From Phytoseiulus persimilis (taxonomy: Eukaryota > Arthropoda > Arachnida > Mesostigmata > Phytoseiidae), in contig CM075102.1 in the NCBI GenBank assembly GCA_037576195.1, positions 8,432,001 through 8,496,000 of the forward strand: a stretch of DNA of 64,000 nt. The letters are read 5' to 3'. The notes beneath the pieces are model-generated. The model saw only the letters and a program-made list of their open reading frames with translations. It searched no databases and was not told the origin of the DNA. Shown piece by piece: positions 50,601-62,389 of this stretch (positions are counted from its first letter, which is position 1; the number at the start of each line of letters is the position of its first letter). The position numbers were made by a program, and so were the translations under genes.

Positions 50601-53600
50601 TCAGGCCGGCTTTCCTCCCCTAGGTTATGAAATATCGGCTATGCGACAGTATGAACTTGGTTTCCGAGTTTCTGGTCATTCGGTCACGCCTTTTTGCTGA
50701 AATATCTTCCTCAGCTGCCCGTCGAGACGGCTGCTGACCGTGAAGGTTCAGCCACGCGAAGATTTGGGAATGAGCTCTCGTCTCCCTATTCGATTGTGGG
50801 ATTGGAGAGCTCCATTCTCATTCGATCCCGAAACCTGAGCCACATCCTGCTGTCTGTTATCAACCCCTACAGTTCACCAGCGTCGACATCACTTTTGTGA
50901 AACTGTGCCCGAGTCGAGCATCCGGCTAGCAGTTCATCCGTCTGGCCATACACGAGCTGGATTGTATCGAGGGGAAGCCGAACTTCGTTATGAAGTCAGT
51001 CAAACGCTTGAACCTGCGCTTCATTTCTCATTGGGGGCGATCCAGCGTCGCAAACATCTTTCGTCTCACTCCATCCTGAGCTGTCAGGACAGAGCCACGA
51101 TTTCGGCTGGCATCATTTTTCGTTTTTTTTATTTTGTTCAGAATGAAAGAACAGAAGGCCGGTTTATTGCAAATATCCCTATCGTGCGGACTCGGGGCTT
51201 GTTTTTGAGCTTCCTGAAGCATCGCGCGAAGCAAGTGCCCCTCCTCGCACCCCCGTAGATCCGTCTCTGCCCACGCAGAGCTCGGTGCGTGACTCTCGAC
51301 GGAATGGACCGAAGTTATCGGTCAACTGCCGGACTCTCTAAACGAATCAGAAACTAACACAATCATACTCTGGTAAGTGCTGGTTGAGTTTGGATTCTCT
51401 CCGCTGAAGGACGAAGCGAGTCAGCAGAGTTGAAAATGAGCTGATAATGATTGATTTCAGCCGATCCCACACCTCAGACTTGGCTTCGCGGATTCAATCC
51501 ACGCTGCATCAACGTCGTTTGACTTCTTACCGAGCGTGTCGTATGATGATTGTGTTCAGTTCAGCTCGGCTGAACTCCAAAATGGCGGTGATTCGCAATC
51601 AGATATTTTTCACATGACTGAATGATGTATCGCGATAGGAACATTGATTCGACGCTGAGTAGATACAGAAGCCTCGACAGAGAGATACGGAGCTGAATAG
51701 CTTCATTCAATGACTCTGCGACATCAAGGAGGTCAGACGGCTGACACAGCGCTGACCTTTCGCCGCCACGCGAGAACATTCTGACGCGTTGGAAGTTGTG
51801 CTCTCGGGTTGATATCATCTCCGTTTCATCTCCCTCTGAGATCCACAGCTCCATTCTCTCCGCTTGTGAACAGCTACTCCAGTCCTAAGCCCAGTTGAGT
51901 TGCTGTCCCCGTCCAAGGTCGGGAACCGACCTTGAACGCTCCTTTGAGCTCGCGAATGAGACCGTCTTGGTCTATTCGGAGGCGAACTATCGGTGCTCAC
52001 TGATCTGACGGAGGGTTGAGTTGTCCGATGCGGTGCAGACACTATCGCAAATGAAATGACTCCTTCAGGTGTTCGCATGTTTTGGGGCAAATGCTCAAGT
52101 AGAATGATATTGCGGAGACCCGAAACCATGTTTTTGGAGGCACTGTTTCCTATGGACTCATTGAGGAGCGTTATTTCTCCCTGCAAGTCGGGCTTGTCTC
52201 GGCTGAAAACATTGTGACCCGTTCTGAACGCTTCCGTGCTTCAGTATCCCGACATGGGTCCACAATCGTTCTGACGAGAGGAAGTTTCCAAGTTGGAGCC
52301 TCTTCTGGGCAGCTGAACGCTCAGAAACCGTGTTCCAGCACGTGAGTGAACTCAGTACTTGTTGCTGGGGACACGATGTTCAAGTCGCTTCCTGTTTATG
52401 CTAAGCGTGGCATGTTTTGACCTCCACGCCTCAGAGACGACGTGAGCCCTCTGAGACCTGAACCCTCAGAGCTGTCGCTAACAAAGACGCAATCGATTGC
52501 TATTCACCATACTTCCCTGACTTCGAAACTCGGTACCATGTCCATATGACTCAGACCCCATCCTGCATCGCTGTTTGACCTCTTGCAGCAACCTTCCGTC
52601 CAGTGAGTTCCCTTTCGAAATTCAAGCATGACCTAGTGAAGAGACGAGATGGCGAGGATGGACCGGGGATGGAAGCAGGAGAACTTTGGTCACGAGCTAT
52701 GAGACAGCTGGAAGAATGTGGACATCCTGGGCCTGACCTTGTAGTACGTCGTCTACATGCAAAGAATGATTTTGTGACATACGCATTGGCTGCGCCGTTG
52801 TACCTCAGTTGAGATTGCGCACGGTCACCTCACGTGTTACGAACCAGGTGAACAGTGTGAAACCGAATGTTTAGAGAGAGATGCGAGAGAGCTCTATGGA
52901 GAATCTCGAGACACCATGGAGCTTCGGGAACCAACCGAGGGAGAGCTCATCCTCGAATAACGACTTTTCCCTTCATCGGTTCCACGGCGGATGAACCTTA
53001 CCGATGAAGCAAGACGGCGAATTTCCTCCAGGGGAGTCCTATCGCTACGATTCTGTTTACCGAGCAGAGGCTTATTCCGCAGCCTCATCCACTACGAAAC
53101 CTATTCCTGGCGACAGGTCACCATGAGGCGCGATATCCGACGCGTTGACACCTCAATAGAAGTCAATTTATCGACATCAGCTGCCGAAACAGAGATGTTC
53201 AAGGCGAGAAAGCGTGAAGTCGGATCAACCCGCGTGGATCCAAGCAAACAAACAGAGGGCATATATTGAGCTCGTTTCGGAAGTCCCCGGAAAAAAACTG
53301 ATTCCAAATCCGGCGCTCGGGCCGAGGCAAGCCAGAGCTGCGGGCTCCGCTGACCTTGTTCGTAATTTACGACGTGTTACAGCCGCGCCGATTTCTTCCG
53401 ACATTGAAGGAAAGCACATGGCTACCGATTTCGTTCTTCGCCAATGAGTAGGCCCAAATGAGCTGAGGGACCTGAATATTGACAGAGCTCGTGCGGCGGA
53501 CTGTCTCGATGGTTGTCAAGGCAGATTGTTGGAGGAATGAGCTATTTATCCCTTCTTGGGAGTTGAGGTCAGCTGCCTGTTCCGATGATCAGAGATTTTC

Positions 53601-55757
53601 TTTCGCCATCCGCTGGGAGCGAAGCGTCCCTCAGTGGACACGAATATGGCAGAAATCCATGAGCTGCTTAAGAATGAACTGTCGAGGAGGCGAACAGAAG
53701 TCGATCAGTCCTACGACTCGTTCAGTGTCTTTCATTATGTAGTCGAGCTGGAACTGTGTTCAGTCAACTGAACTGAGGCGGGAACGAGGAAGTGGCCTTG
53801 AGCCTGCTGGCTGGCAGGGGAATGTCAGTGAGTGACTCTCCTCGATTTCCATCTTGCGGTCATTCCGATCACTATGTACCAGATGGACTAGATACTAAAC
53901 GAAGTACGCCTTCATTTTCGTTCGACGTGGAGCCCACAGTATTCAGGGCGATTCGTCACCTTGTGCGTATCAACGTCATATTTGGCACATGCATAACTGA
54001 CCGATTTTCGTGACGCAGCATTCCGAGACGGATGAGTTGTCCTGATCAACCGAAACGATGAGGGGGCTGTCCTAACGGCGCCAAGTTCCCAATGGCTTCG
54101 AAATCCGGCAAAATCCACGCGTGGAAACGGAATGGTCACTTCAGCCTGGATGCCTCCTCAGAGCTGTGTCTCGGCATTCCAGCGAGCTATCAAAGTTCTC
54201 GCAGATCCTATCGTCTATGTTCGTGCAACCGGTTAGATGTTCAACGATGCGGAGAATTAATACCCAATCACAAAGAGCACGAAGAAATTTCGAGCGTTCC
54301 TCGATCGCAGATGCAGCTCAGTCAGCAGGAAAGTCATTAGTAAGTTTACCCGGCTTGCTTGAGGGTTGCGATGCAACGGACCCGAGCGAATGGTGGTTAT
54401 GAGTATTTGCTTCAGACATTCTCACTCGAGGGAACGTCGGCGCGGAACGACCGGTTCACGGAGAGAAGTTTTCGATGAATTCAGGTTATGATATGTGGAG
54501 ACGTCACCCTCATGAAAACAAACTCAACTCAAAATTGAGAGCTGTTTCCAGTGCTGCACGAATCAATCTCATTCATACCGTACGGACAATCGTCCTGTCC
54601 CGAAATCGGTGCTACGGATTCTTATAATACCTGTCAGCCTGGAAACCTGGTTCAGCGCTCTGAATCTACCCCAAACGCGCATATGTTAGCCCGACCAGCT
54701 CCATGCAAGACATGATGTGGCGATCACGACTCGACGAACGGTCTTATTACTTCTAAAAACGAACCGAAGAGCCGGTCATTTGATTCGCTCCCGAGCACTA
54801 CCGAAGTGACCCGAAGATTGCGATTCACGACTCGATAAGCGATTTTCTGACCTGAAGCAGCCGGGAGCTTTCTAAATGCTCTCCGTTTCCCAAGTTGTTG
54901 ATTCCCTAGCTGGGTTTCATTCCTTCGAGCGCGTACATAGGGGATTCCCAGAAGCGCCAGATGACACAGCATCGATCTAAGTGAATGGTCATACAAAAGA
55001 TCCTTTTGACGGTGGCAGGCGGCCTGGAAATTCTAATAGCCTCTGATTCGAGTTGAGAGGTTCTCGACAGTTCTGATGATTTGTTGTCGACCCCCGCTAC
55101 GTAGAGAGGGAGACAGGAGCAGCCTTGTTCTACGACGTGCGTAAGCAACCAATACAAGGGATTGGGAGCCGCGGTCTCTGCCTCGCGAATTATCAGCCAC
55201 AGAATTCCACGGTAAATATTACAAGCCCTGCCAACGGCCTGTACTTGCGGCACCACAAGCACTCGCTCGGAATAGAGTTCTGCGATCTTGTCCGAACGGA
55301 TTCTTCTCCGAGCCAGCTACTCAACAATGATGACTGTGAGATTCCACCCACAGATGTTTCACATCCTATAAGCCTGGAAGAAATATTTTATTCCTCACCT
55401 CGATGCCCGCAAACGATTTCCAATGACTGTTTCGCAAGCCTTCCCCGTTGCTGTGGTAATCGCCATCAAGACTTCTCCTCAACAGACGCGTTTTGATTCC
55501 GAGCGAAATCAGAGTGATTAAGAAGCTCTTCCTCAGAGCGGCACCGCGGCGCAATGACATGCCTCATCCGACTATGTTCCTCCGCTGTCAAACCTGACTA
55601 CCCCGTGGTCTCACCAACCATTGCTCCGAGGCCATGTGAATTGAGCATGATACATTAATTTTCACTCTACATGCTTCGGTTCTCCGCAGACTCCGGATAG
55701 ACGAACGCTGTTGTTGTCATGCATTAAGTTGGTGACGAGAATTCTCGCGTCCGTCGA

Positions 55758-56207
55758 TCACGGGACGAGGCGAAGAGTTTCGAATTCCTTGAATAACGTT
55801 AGTTCCCCATCCGTCTTGAGAGAAACGAGGACTCCCGCGGTCACCCACCGATAGGCGGAATCCTGGAGTCTATGATCGGCCGGAAACAGAAACGGGCTGC
55901 CATGATGGGGTCTCCGAAAAACAACGGAAATGCTGAGCTGAAGCGCTAACAGCCGCAAGCCGAGCAAACTTCCGGGATCATTGTCTTCGAGTGTCGAGTT
56001 CATCTCCGCTAAGTACAGGCAGGTGCAAGCTGGCATGGTAGTCCTCGGAAGATATAACAGAAAAATAAGCCATTCCAGTTCCCGCCGCTTAGCCTCGGGG
56101 AAGGAAATGTTTCTGAATCTCGCAACTCCAGAGCACTGATCGATTGCCACCCCCAGTGGTCGATGTGCCAGAGCCTTCATCAGGCGTGCCCATCTCGACT
56201 GATACAA
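55758..56207 (-). CDS. Unrecognised 149-residue ORF, possibly a gene or transposon remnant
   Basis: An open frame of 149 residues starts at an ATG at 56207 and ends with TGA. The composition is protein-like: leucine-rich alternating segments (LEWLIFLLYLP, LLGLRLLALQLSISVVF) and a regular mix of charged residues. I see no signal peptide, zinc finger, protease, reverse transcriptase, integrase or transposase motif. No neighbouring exon could be joined with confidence. A chance ORF of this size is plausible in a 64-kb window at this GC, so this is only a candidate. Confidence 0.22.
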   Translation of the reverse strand: MYQSRWARLMKALAHRPLGVAIDQCSGVARFRNISFPEAKRRELEWLIFLLYLPRTTMPACTCLYLAEMNSTLEDNDPGSLLGLRLLALQLSISVVFRRPHHGSPFLFPADHRLQDSAYRWVTAGVLVSLKTDGELTLFKEFETLRLVP

Positions 56208-57502
56208 ACGAGCAAACCGAGGGAGTGCGCTTTTCGAGGATTCTGCCTCTCAATCCGATGGATCCGATTTGAAGGGAAAAAACAAATCCGTCTCTTTTTT
56301 GAAGCACACAACGAGGGCATAGTCATCGCTGCTGATCATGCAACGGAACACCGAAGGGACGAATCTCCATAGAAGTTTCTACTATGCGGACCCCGACAAG
56401 GCGGGAGTTTTTCCTCTTCTTAGTTGGCCTCTGAGCTCGCTCCAACACAGCTTCATCCGAACCGCTATATCTGCCCGCAATCACGTCTGGGAAAGATCTC
56501 CGATGACTTGAGGCTCCCGTAAGCTCATTCGGATTTCTCAGGAGCGAATCCGGAATCCACATTCCAAATATTTGAATTATTCAACGGGTTTCGGCGATGT
56601 GTTCCAATGTTCGGGTCACGGAGCTGATACACTTCTGATGCTGAGCTAACACATTCGCTTCAGTAAATTCAGTCATCTCGTCGATACGTTACCAACGAGA
56701 GTTCAAATTCGATCTCTTTTGTACAATAATGTGACCAAGGGCAGGCTTCCAGAGGGCCAGGAAGAGCACCTCCGCACTCCAAAGCTGAGATGAGCCTCGA
56801 ACAATTTAGCATCTTCCGTCGGCATTCTTCGCATCTCATATACAACTGTTGGACATCAAGATACTATTGTACAACGACCTCTGGTATACCAACCTGCGAG
56901 CCTCTGTGGAAATACTGAGTTCTCGTGATATTCAAATCGGTGGGAATCGGAATCGATGGGAACTGCCCATTTTCCGTGCGAGAAAGACGGATCTTATGAC
57001 TGGGAAGCTTACAAGACTAAGGTCGATGCTCGAATAGTTCTCAGAAAAGGAAGCCTGCGGGAACATACGAAGTCATTAGCCGCTCTCTAACCGAGAAGCG
57101 GTGAGGAATACATATACATGGACACGGCCGCCGCGAAACATCAACTCCGAGCGTCACGGGGCTTGAGGCTTGAGAAGCAAGTTTCTCTCAACTTCCGAGT
57201 TACTGTTAGAGGGACGAGCTCAACGCGCGAGCGGTGATGATTTTTCGGGTTTCACCCTATATTCCCGAGCTGCGAGACAAATACAGCGTGGTCGTCAGCT
57301 GGCAAACTTACCTCACTGAGGATCAACCAATCGAGCGTCTATTTAGTGCCGACTCAGTCACCCAACTCACCCGATGCGGGTGATTGGAGCCGGCTGAAAA
57401 GGCATCGGGGCGAACGCGCCCAGATGACGGTTTATTAACTAATCAAGAAAATTATACTCCTAGCAGACGCTATGGCTTGTCCGTGCCATTTGATCGGCAT
57501 CC
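56208..57502. other. No supported gene
   Basis: Only short ORFs. One plus-strand frame ending at 57037 (beginning LLDIKILLYNDLWYTNLRAS) looks protein-like but has no partner exon or motif. Confidence 0.45.
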
Positions 57503-57608
57503 CGTAGAGTCTCGTAGACGATCTTCTGGGCTCTTGTACACACTCGCAGACGGTCTCGTGTATTCTCGAAGACGGTCTTCGAGGCTCTCGCAGACACTCG
57601 TAGAGATC
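57503..57608. repeat. Degenerate tandem repeat of CTCGxAGACG-type units
   Basis: Variants of CTCGTAGACG, CTCGCAGACGGTCT and CTCGAAGACGGTCT recur about every 20-25 bp. One pair of half-units forms a 9-bp palindrome (CTCGAAGAC / GTCTTCGAG, 57565-57583). Confidence 0.7.
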
Positions 57609-57850
57609 GAATCAACCCCGGAAGCACCTCCTTTGACTCCGGAAAGGATGGTCAGATGGATCCTGGAATCAACTCCCTGGACCTGAAAAGTGTGGTCAGA
57701 TTGACCCTCGAATCAGATCCCTAGACTCGAAAAGTAAGGTCAGATGTATCCGGGAAGAATTATAGTGAGATCGACCTCGGGATCTGAATCACCTCCTCAG
57801 ACTCAGAAAAGTATGGTCAGAACGACTCCGGAATCACCTCCATAGTCCAG
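57609..57850. repeat. Tandem repeat of about 44 bp, roughly five diverged units
   Basis: Recurring blocks AAAAGTATGGTCAGAT, GACCTCGGAATCA and CACCTCCxxAGACTC follow one another with a period of about 44-45 bp. Units are diverged by substitutions and one insertion. A related copy occurs at 32241-32310. Confidence 0.75.
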
Positions 57851-58828
57851 AAGGAGGGCCGGCCGAACTGGCAGACTAAGCGGATTGAATGTAGTGAGGA
57901 AGTTTCTGGAGCAGCAAGTGTCCAGGGGGTCTAGCGTCGAAATCACTTCGAAATCTATTGAGCAGGAACGGCCATATGTAGCCACGATGACGGCGAACGA
58001 GCTAAGATTGGTTCGGTTGAGGCTCCGTGGATAAGAATTGGACTGAGCCATCAGGATGGGATGGGGTTCTCCAGCGGTGATTCTGATTTTTTTGCGTTTC
58101 GAGCTGTGCAGTTTTTCGCCAACTTCTTTCGACGGCTTTTCCGAGAAACTTGAGGGTGGACACGTCAACAAAGCTTTGATTTCTCCCCGAGTTCGTTTCG
58201 CTCTCATGCCGAGACCTATGACAGAACGATGTCTGGTCCCGTTTCCCGCCAACTCAGAGCGAGGTCAAAGAATGTCGATTCTGAGCCGATTCTCCCGTCA
58301 GGCTGCGAGGAAATCCAAGCAAAGACGTCTTTTCAAGTTCGAGGCTCCGTGTACTACACGCGTTCGTTGGATGTCTCGATTGAACTCCTCTGGCATTCGC
58401 AAAATGGAAATTCAAGGATTCGAGCGTAGCGTGGTATCAGTTCTCGGAATTTCTGTCGCTTTTCGACACCGCATCTTAAGTTTCTCTCTCAAAAAGTGAG
58501 GCGGACTGTCGGGAGGCGATGAATTTCCTTTTCGGCATACTGTGAAGCCGAAAAAGCGTGCCGCTTGTCAAGTACCACGGATCCATTCTTCCGGAGTACG
58601 TCTGGCCGCGTAGGGACAACGTGAGCCAACTCTGCCGCATGTCCGAGCACGCACGGTATAGGAATAAAGTAGGTGAACACGTATTTGGATGCTCAGGGAC
58701 AGGCGATCATGAACGCTCCAATTTGTCGAAACGATGTTCACTGCTTCACCATCATAAGCACAGAAGGAGACGAACGAGTCGAATGTTCCGATGTAATAAC
58801 CTGCAGAGCTCTTTAACGGAACTCTACA
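57851..58828. other. No supported gene
   Basis: Overlapping ORFs occur on both strands (plus 58056-58499 and 58229-58429; minus 57803-58252) without recognisable motifs. Confidence 0.45.
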
Positions 58829-59188
58829 TCACGACTCGCGAATGGCACGATAGCTACAGTTCTCTCTTTCCTCGCGGGACGTCGTTGCCATCGCTGAGCA
58901 AACTTTGATCCATGAAAGCCAGATTCCATATCCGATTAGACGATAAAGCGCAGCGCTGTCTCCAAAAACCATACGCTCTTGTTTATTCTCTGGATACAAT
59001 AGCTGGAATATTACAGTTTGTTCGGGAAACTTGATTCGTTCCGGCTTGATTGGTTCGACATCCCAGTGATAACATAGCCATCTCCATAATAATTCCTGAA
59101 CAGATACTAGACTCTTGATAACAGTTTTGTACAAGTATTCATCATCGTAACAAAATAGTTCGTCGCTGCTGTCTGAGATGAAGCACAT
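58829..59188 (-). CDS. Unrecognised 119-residue ORF downstream of the GAS1-like gene
   Basis: The ORF runs from an ATG at 59188 to TGA at 58829. The product starts MCFISDSSDELFCYDDEYLY, is acidic at first and then aromatic-rich (WRWLCYHW, YGIWLSWIKVC), and is not low complexity. I recognise no family or motif. It follows the GAS1-like gene on the same strand, 320 bp after its stop. An acceptor-like GCTGTACAG lies just before the ATG, so it could be an exon. It also contains AATAAA, so it may simply be GAS1 3' UTR. ORFs of this length are expected by chance in the window; the composition is the only argument in favour. Confidence 0.25.
   Translation of the reverse strand: MCFISDSSDELFCYDDEYLYKTVIKSLVSVQELLWRWLCYHWDVEPIKPERIKFPEQTVIFQLLYPENKQERMVFGDSAALYRLIGYGIWLSWIKVCSAMATTSREERENCSYRAIRES
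58982..58987 (-). terminator. Candidate poly(A) signal AATAAA for the GAS1-like gene
   Basis: AATAAA on the minus strand lies about 520 nt after the GAS1-like stop codon and is the first exact hexamer I noticed downstream. It falls within the unrecognised ORF 58829-59188. If it is used, that ORF would be 3' UTR sequence rather than a gene. Confidence 0.3.
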
Positions 59189-59508
59189 CACTGTACAGCG
59201 GTATGCTGAGGAGAATCAGGAGGCGTGTCCGCAGATAGGAGTCAGGAGACCAGATTCCGAGGGAGCGACCTCCCGAATGTTTGGAGCTGAGGTAGTGGTG
59301 TCGACACGATTCGTGTGGAGCAGGGATCGTCCTGATAGCCTCGATCGCGTTCGTCCCAATCTGCCTCAGGTAGATGCGCCCCCAAACACCAGGGCCCGCG
59401 ATGAAGCACGTCATATTTTTCCCACTTCATGGTCGGCTCGCGCGTTTTACAGTGCGCGGAAGCGTTCGTATAATGCGGCGAAGACAGACAGCTGCGCTTG
59501 GCGTGAGA

Positions 59509-61796
59509 TCACCGCGTCCGGAGCGCCAGAAACGCCAGGAATAGCGTCAAGGCCACTGTTGACCGCGGTTCGAGGGCAGAGTTCCCGAAGCATTTGGCTC
59601 CGATCAGCTGATTTTCGCGGTTGCACCACCAGTCCCCCCGACAGTCGCACGTGAAGTAGCCGTTCGAAACAGCGTACAGGATACGGGCGCTGGCTGCGCA
59701 TTGCTCACTGCAGGGCATCGCGGAAGTTTCTATAGCATCCCGGCACGCGTATCCGTAGTAACTGTATGCTCGATGACACAGCTCGTTTTCTTTGCAGCGT
59801 GATCGAATGGCTTTGCAGGTCTGCTCGCGAGCCGAGTGAAAATTGAAATCGTGCTCGGTGAAGTTGATTTTGTCGTTCCAGCACTCGGACAGACGCTCCT
59901 TGTCGATTGCGCAGTTCAGATCATCACACTCACAGGTAATCAATTTGTAGCCTTCGACGATCGACGACAGTCCGATGAGGGCAGAACGGCAACGATCGAG
60001 ACAGAGACCTTGAGGGGTTCTGCAAGAGAGGTGAAGATTGAATTCTCTAGCTTTCGAGGCGACAATTGCCTGAGGCCTTCCCATGGTACGTGACTAACGT
60101 TCTCTTGGCAACAACAGATCAACCCAGTACACGGGGTCCTCCAGGAAGTAGCCCTCCGAGCATTCCCTCTCGGAAAGTTGTAAATCTTCCGAATCGAGAC
60201 ATCAATAGGGCTTCGCGACCCAGAACCCCACACGCCTCGTATCGCTCCGATGAGATCTCAGGGCCTGACACGCTATTGATGCGAAGTCGAGGTCGTTCCG
60301 AATAAATAGGGCGCAATCGCTTGACCGGCCATCTCGGATCATCCGAATACGTTACCCCGAACGCTTCGTCAACCAAAAACGCAGGTTTGCGTATTCGAGT
60401 TTGAAATGAGTTTCGCATCGCTAAAAAAAGGTGCTCTCGTCAATGTCGCACGAGGAAATCTCACGCGTTATGCAGCTCGAGAGTCTTATTCGAGTCAGCG
60501 ATGTATTCGCGGTTACTGTGCAGTCATTTTGCATTCGAACTCGCTCTCTGCGTTCTCAGTTAATGGGAGTATGATGACTCGCGGGTCGCCAACAACGTCT
60601 AGTCGAAGCCTCTCATCGGAGGAAAGGATTGATTTACGCGGGAGAAGCTCCCCTCTGCACAGTTAAATGAAAAGCCCTTGTATGATGCGCATGGGAACGG
60701 TTTATTCTGTGAGTTGAGGGACTTTACTCCGGAGATCCGCATGATCGGGCAGGAAATATGCGGTCTCTAGATCAACCGATTGAGCGGGTTCGACGGTGTC
60801 GGATATCTCGCGGAGAAAAAACGGTGAATACCCAGAACTCGGGAAGCCCGGGTTCCCGAACACTCGACATCACGACAATATCCCTTTTTCAAATTGAGCC
60901 CTGCTGATGGTCAACAAGTCTCCTAAGCGACGAGTTTGGGAGTCCGGGACTTCTGGAGCAAGAGAGACAGCCGAGGTCCCAGAAGAAAACGTGGAAGCCG
61001 CGGATGCGATAAACAGAATCGCTACACGCAGCTTTCATTCCAGCTATTCAAGGAATCACGCAGTATTCCAGATTTATCAATCTTAGAAACTGGGAAAGAT
61101 GTTCGTTGTGACTACCATCACTTGCGACCATTTCTCACTTTGTCAAGGTTCTCCTATTACAAATAATGATAGCCATAACGAGCATTGCTCCTAGTTTCCA
61201 AGATTGATACATCTAGAGGACTGCGAAATCACTCGGATAACTGGAATATTAGCACCGGGTTGCGCCTCGAGAATCGCATGCGCGGTTTCCGTGAAGCCCC
61301 AGCTAACTCTCATACTTCCTACCCCTTATCTCGAATTCCACGCTTAGTTCAGGAAACTCATTGAGTTCCAGCAGAACTCGACTCAGAGATGGGAGTTTTC
61401 GGCGTACCGGCTATTCGGGATTCTGGGCATTCGAGTCGGGACTCTGGCCATTCCCGATTCCAAGTTTTTGGATTCCGGACACGAAGCCTCAAGAGGACGT
61501 CGATACCGAACTACATTCGGTGCCCTCTGGGCCCAAAATTCTCGGAATGGTCAGGAGAAAAAAAAACGCGACTCCAACGAAACTCACTTTCCACGAAGCT
61601 CTCGGTTACAGTCTATCTTGAACGTATGATGGAGGAGAAAACACTTCTCGGTTCGACTCGTGCACGTGTGGGTGGCATTGGCGCAGTCGACGACGCTGAG
61701 TTCGGGTACTGAGGCTGCGGTCGGAGACGCTAAGAACATCAGGGCCAACATGGGGAATCCCGCAAACACTTCGCATGATGGCTTTCTTCGTTTCAT
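59509..61796 (-). CDS. GAS1-like GPI-anchored protein with two GDNF-receptor/GAS1 domains (two coding exons)
   Basis: GAS1 proteins are cell-surface, GPI-linked relatives of GFR-alpha; in vertebrates GAS1 binds Hedgehog as a co-receptor and modulates RET signalling. Coding exons are 61796-61588 and 60019-59509. The intron (60020-61587) has a GGAAA/GTGAGT donor and a CTCTTGCAG acceptor, and the split codon AA/A restores lysine 70. The protein has 239 residues. Residues 1-29 form a signal peptide (hydrophobic core FPMLALMFLA). Module 1 has cysteines at 38, 45, 52, 63, 76 and 80 and a CRSAL...CECDD...C pattern. Module 2 starts at TCKAIRSRC and repeats the layout, ending CDC...WWC...CFG. The C-terminus has a small-residue stretch (GNSA), then TVALTLFLAFLAL, typical of GPI attachment. 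Sequons NAT and NFT are present. An acceptor-like TTTTACAG just upstream of the ATG suggests a separate 5' UTR exon. Assignment to GAS1 rather than GFR-alpha rests on having two rather than three modules and on the overall alignment. Confidence 0.82.
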
Positions 61797-61816
61797 TCCA
61801 AACACCTCTCGACAGC
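61797..61816 (-). other. 5' UTR end of the GAS1-like start exon
   Basis: On the minus strand a pyrimidine-rich TTACTTTTACAG lies immediately before 61816, an apparent 3' splice site 20 bases before the GAS1 ATG. The 20 bases contain no stop in the coding frame, so an N-terminal extension from an upstream exon cannot be excluded. Because a signal peptide follows the ATG closely, I read this as non-coding leader; the upstream exon was not found. Confidence 0.45.
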
Positions 61817-62057
61817 CTGTAAAAGTAAATCGCTTGATTTAACATCTGTCCTTTGAGACTTACCAAGGTCTTGATATTTCTCCTATCTGAGGTTTGAAGC
61901 AGTCGACTTCCAGTCGCAGGCCCAGATCTGAATTTTCACGCTCGACCAATTATTTGACTGGCTGCCGAGCGTGTGCTGTCATGAGTTGCTACGGAAGCGT
62001 ATGCGCAGCAACAAATTCACGTGTCGCGTTGCTCTCTCGAGGCGGTGGTTTCGGCTA

Positions 62058-62082
62058 ATGGATATTTTTCGAAAATATCCAT
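62058..62082. repeat. Near-perfect palindrome around TTTCGAAA
   Basis: ATGGATATT and AATATCCAT arms flank a TTTCGAA core, about 260 bp upstream of the GAS1-like start codon. Confidence 0.85.
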
Positions 62083-62389
62083 AGAGTGTCTGTCTGAAGC
62101 GTCCTCCGCATCCGTTCTAACACTTTTGCGGGGACGCTCCCTAGTTTTTTCAGCAACTCGACTTCCAAGTCGAATTTAAAACCCGAGGAGTGCGCCGCAA
62201 CCAAGAGAAGTCCATCTCAGAGCCCACAGTTGTCGCCGCATTCCTCTCAACTGTATAAGAGTCTCCCGAATTCGGTGAGAGTTCCCGTCGGGGGAGCATA
62301 AGAATGATGCCGATCTCTCTTTGAAGAGATATTCGTATTTTTTCTCTCTAGAATCCAGAGCATGAGGTAGCAGTGACATTCGATGGAGA

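Larger units (their letters stand above)
37900..55757. other. No supported gene; protein-like ORF fragments that switch frame
   Basis: Fragments include plus-strand 38500-38919, 39835-40191, 42541-43188 (two frames separated by one stop) and 50497-51258 (three successive ORFs in alternating frames), and a minus-strand 47-codon stretch starting MGNAGGYLSHEDGFVAVVGY near 43370. No family was recognised. A minisatellite and a GC island lie at 40.97-41.6 kb. Confidence 0.45.

Noticed and set aside
24310-58500. Idea that the middle region is an integrated large DNA virus or Polinton
   Set aside because: No polymerase B, packaging ATPase, integrase, protease or capsid motif could be pointed to, and no long terminal inverted repeats at region scale were seen.
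59178-59654. 158-codon plus-strand ORF overlapping the GAS1-like 3' end
   Set aside because: Antisense to the GAS1-like coding exon; no independent support.
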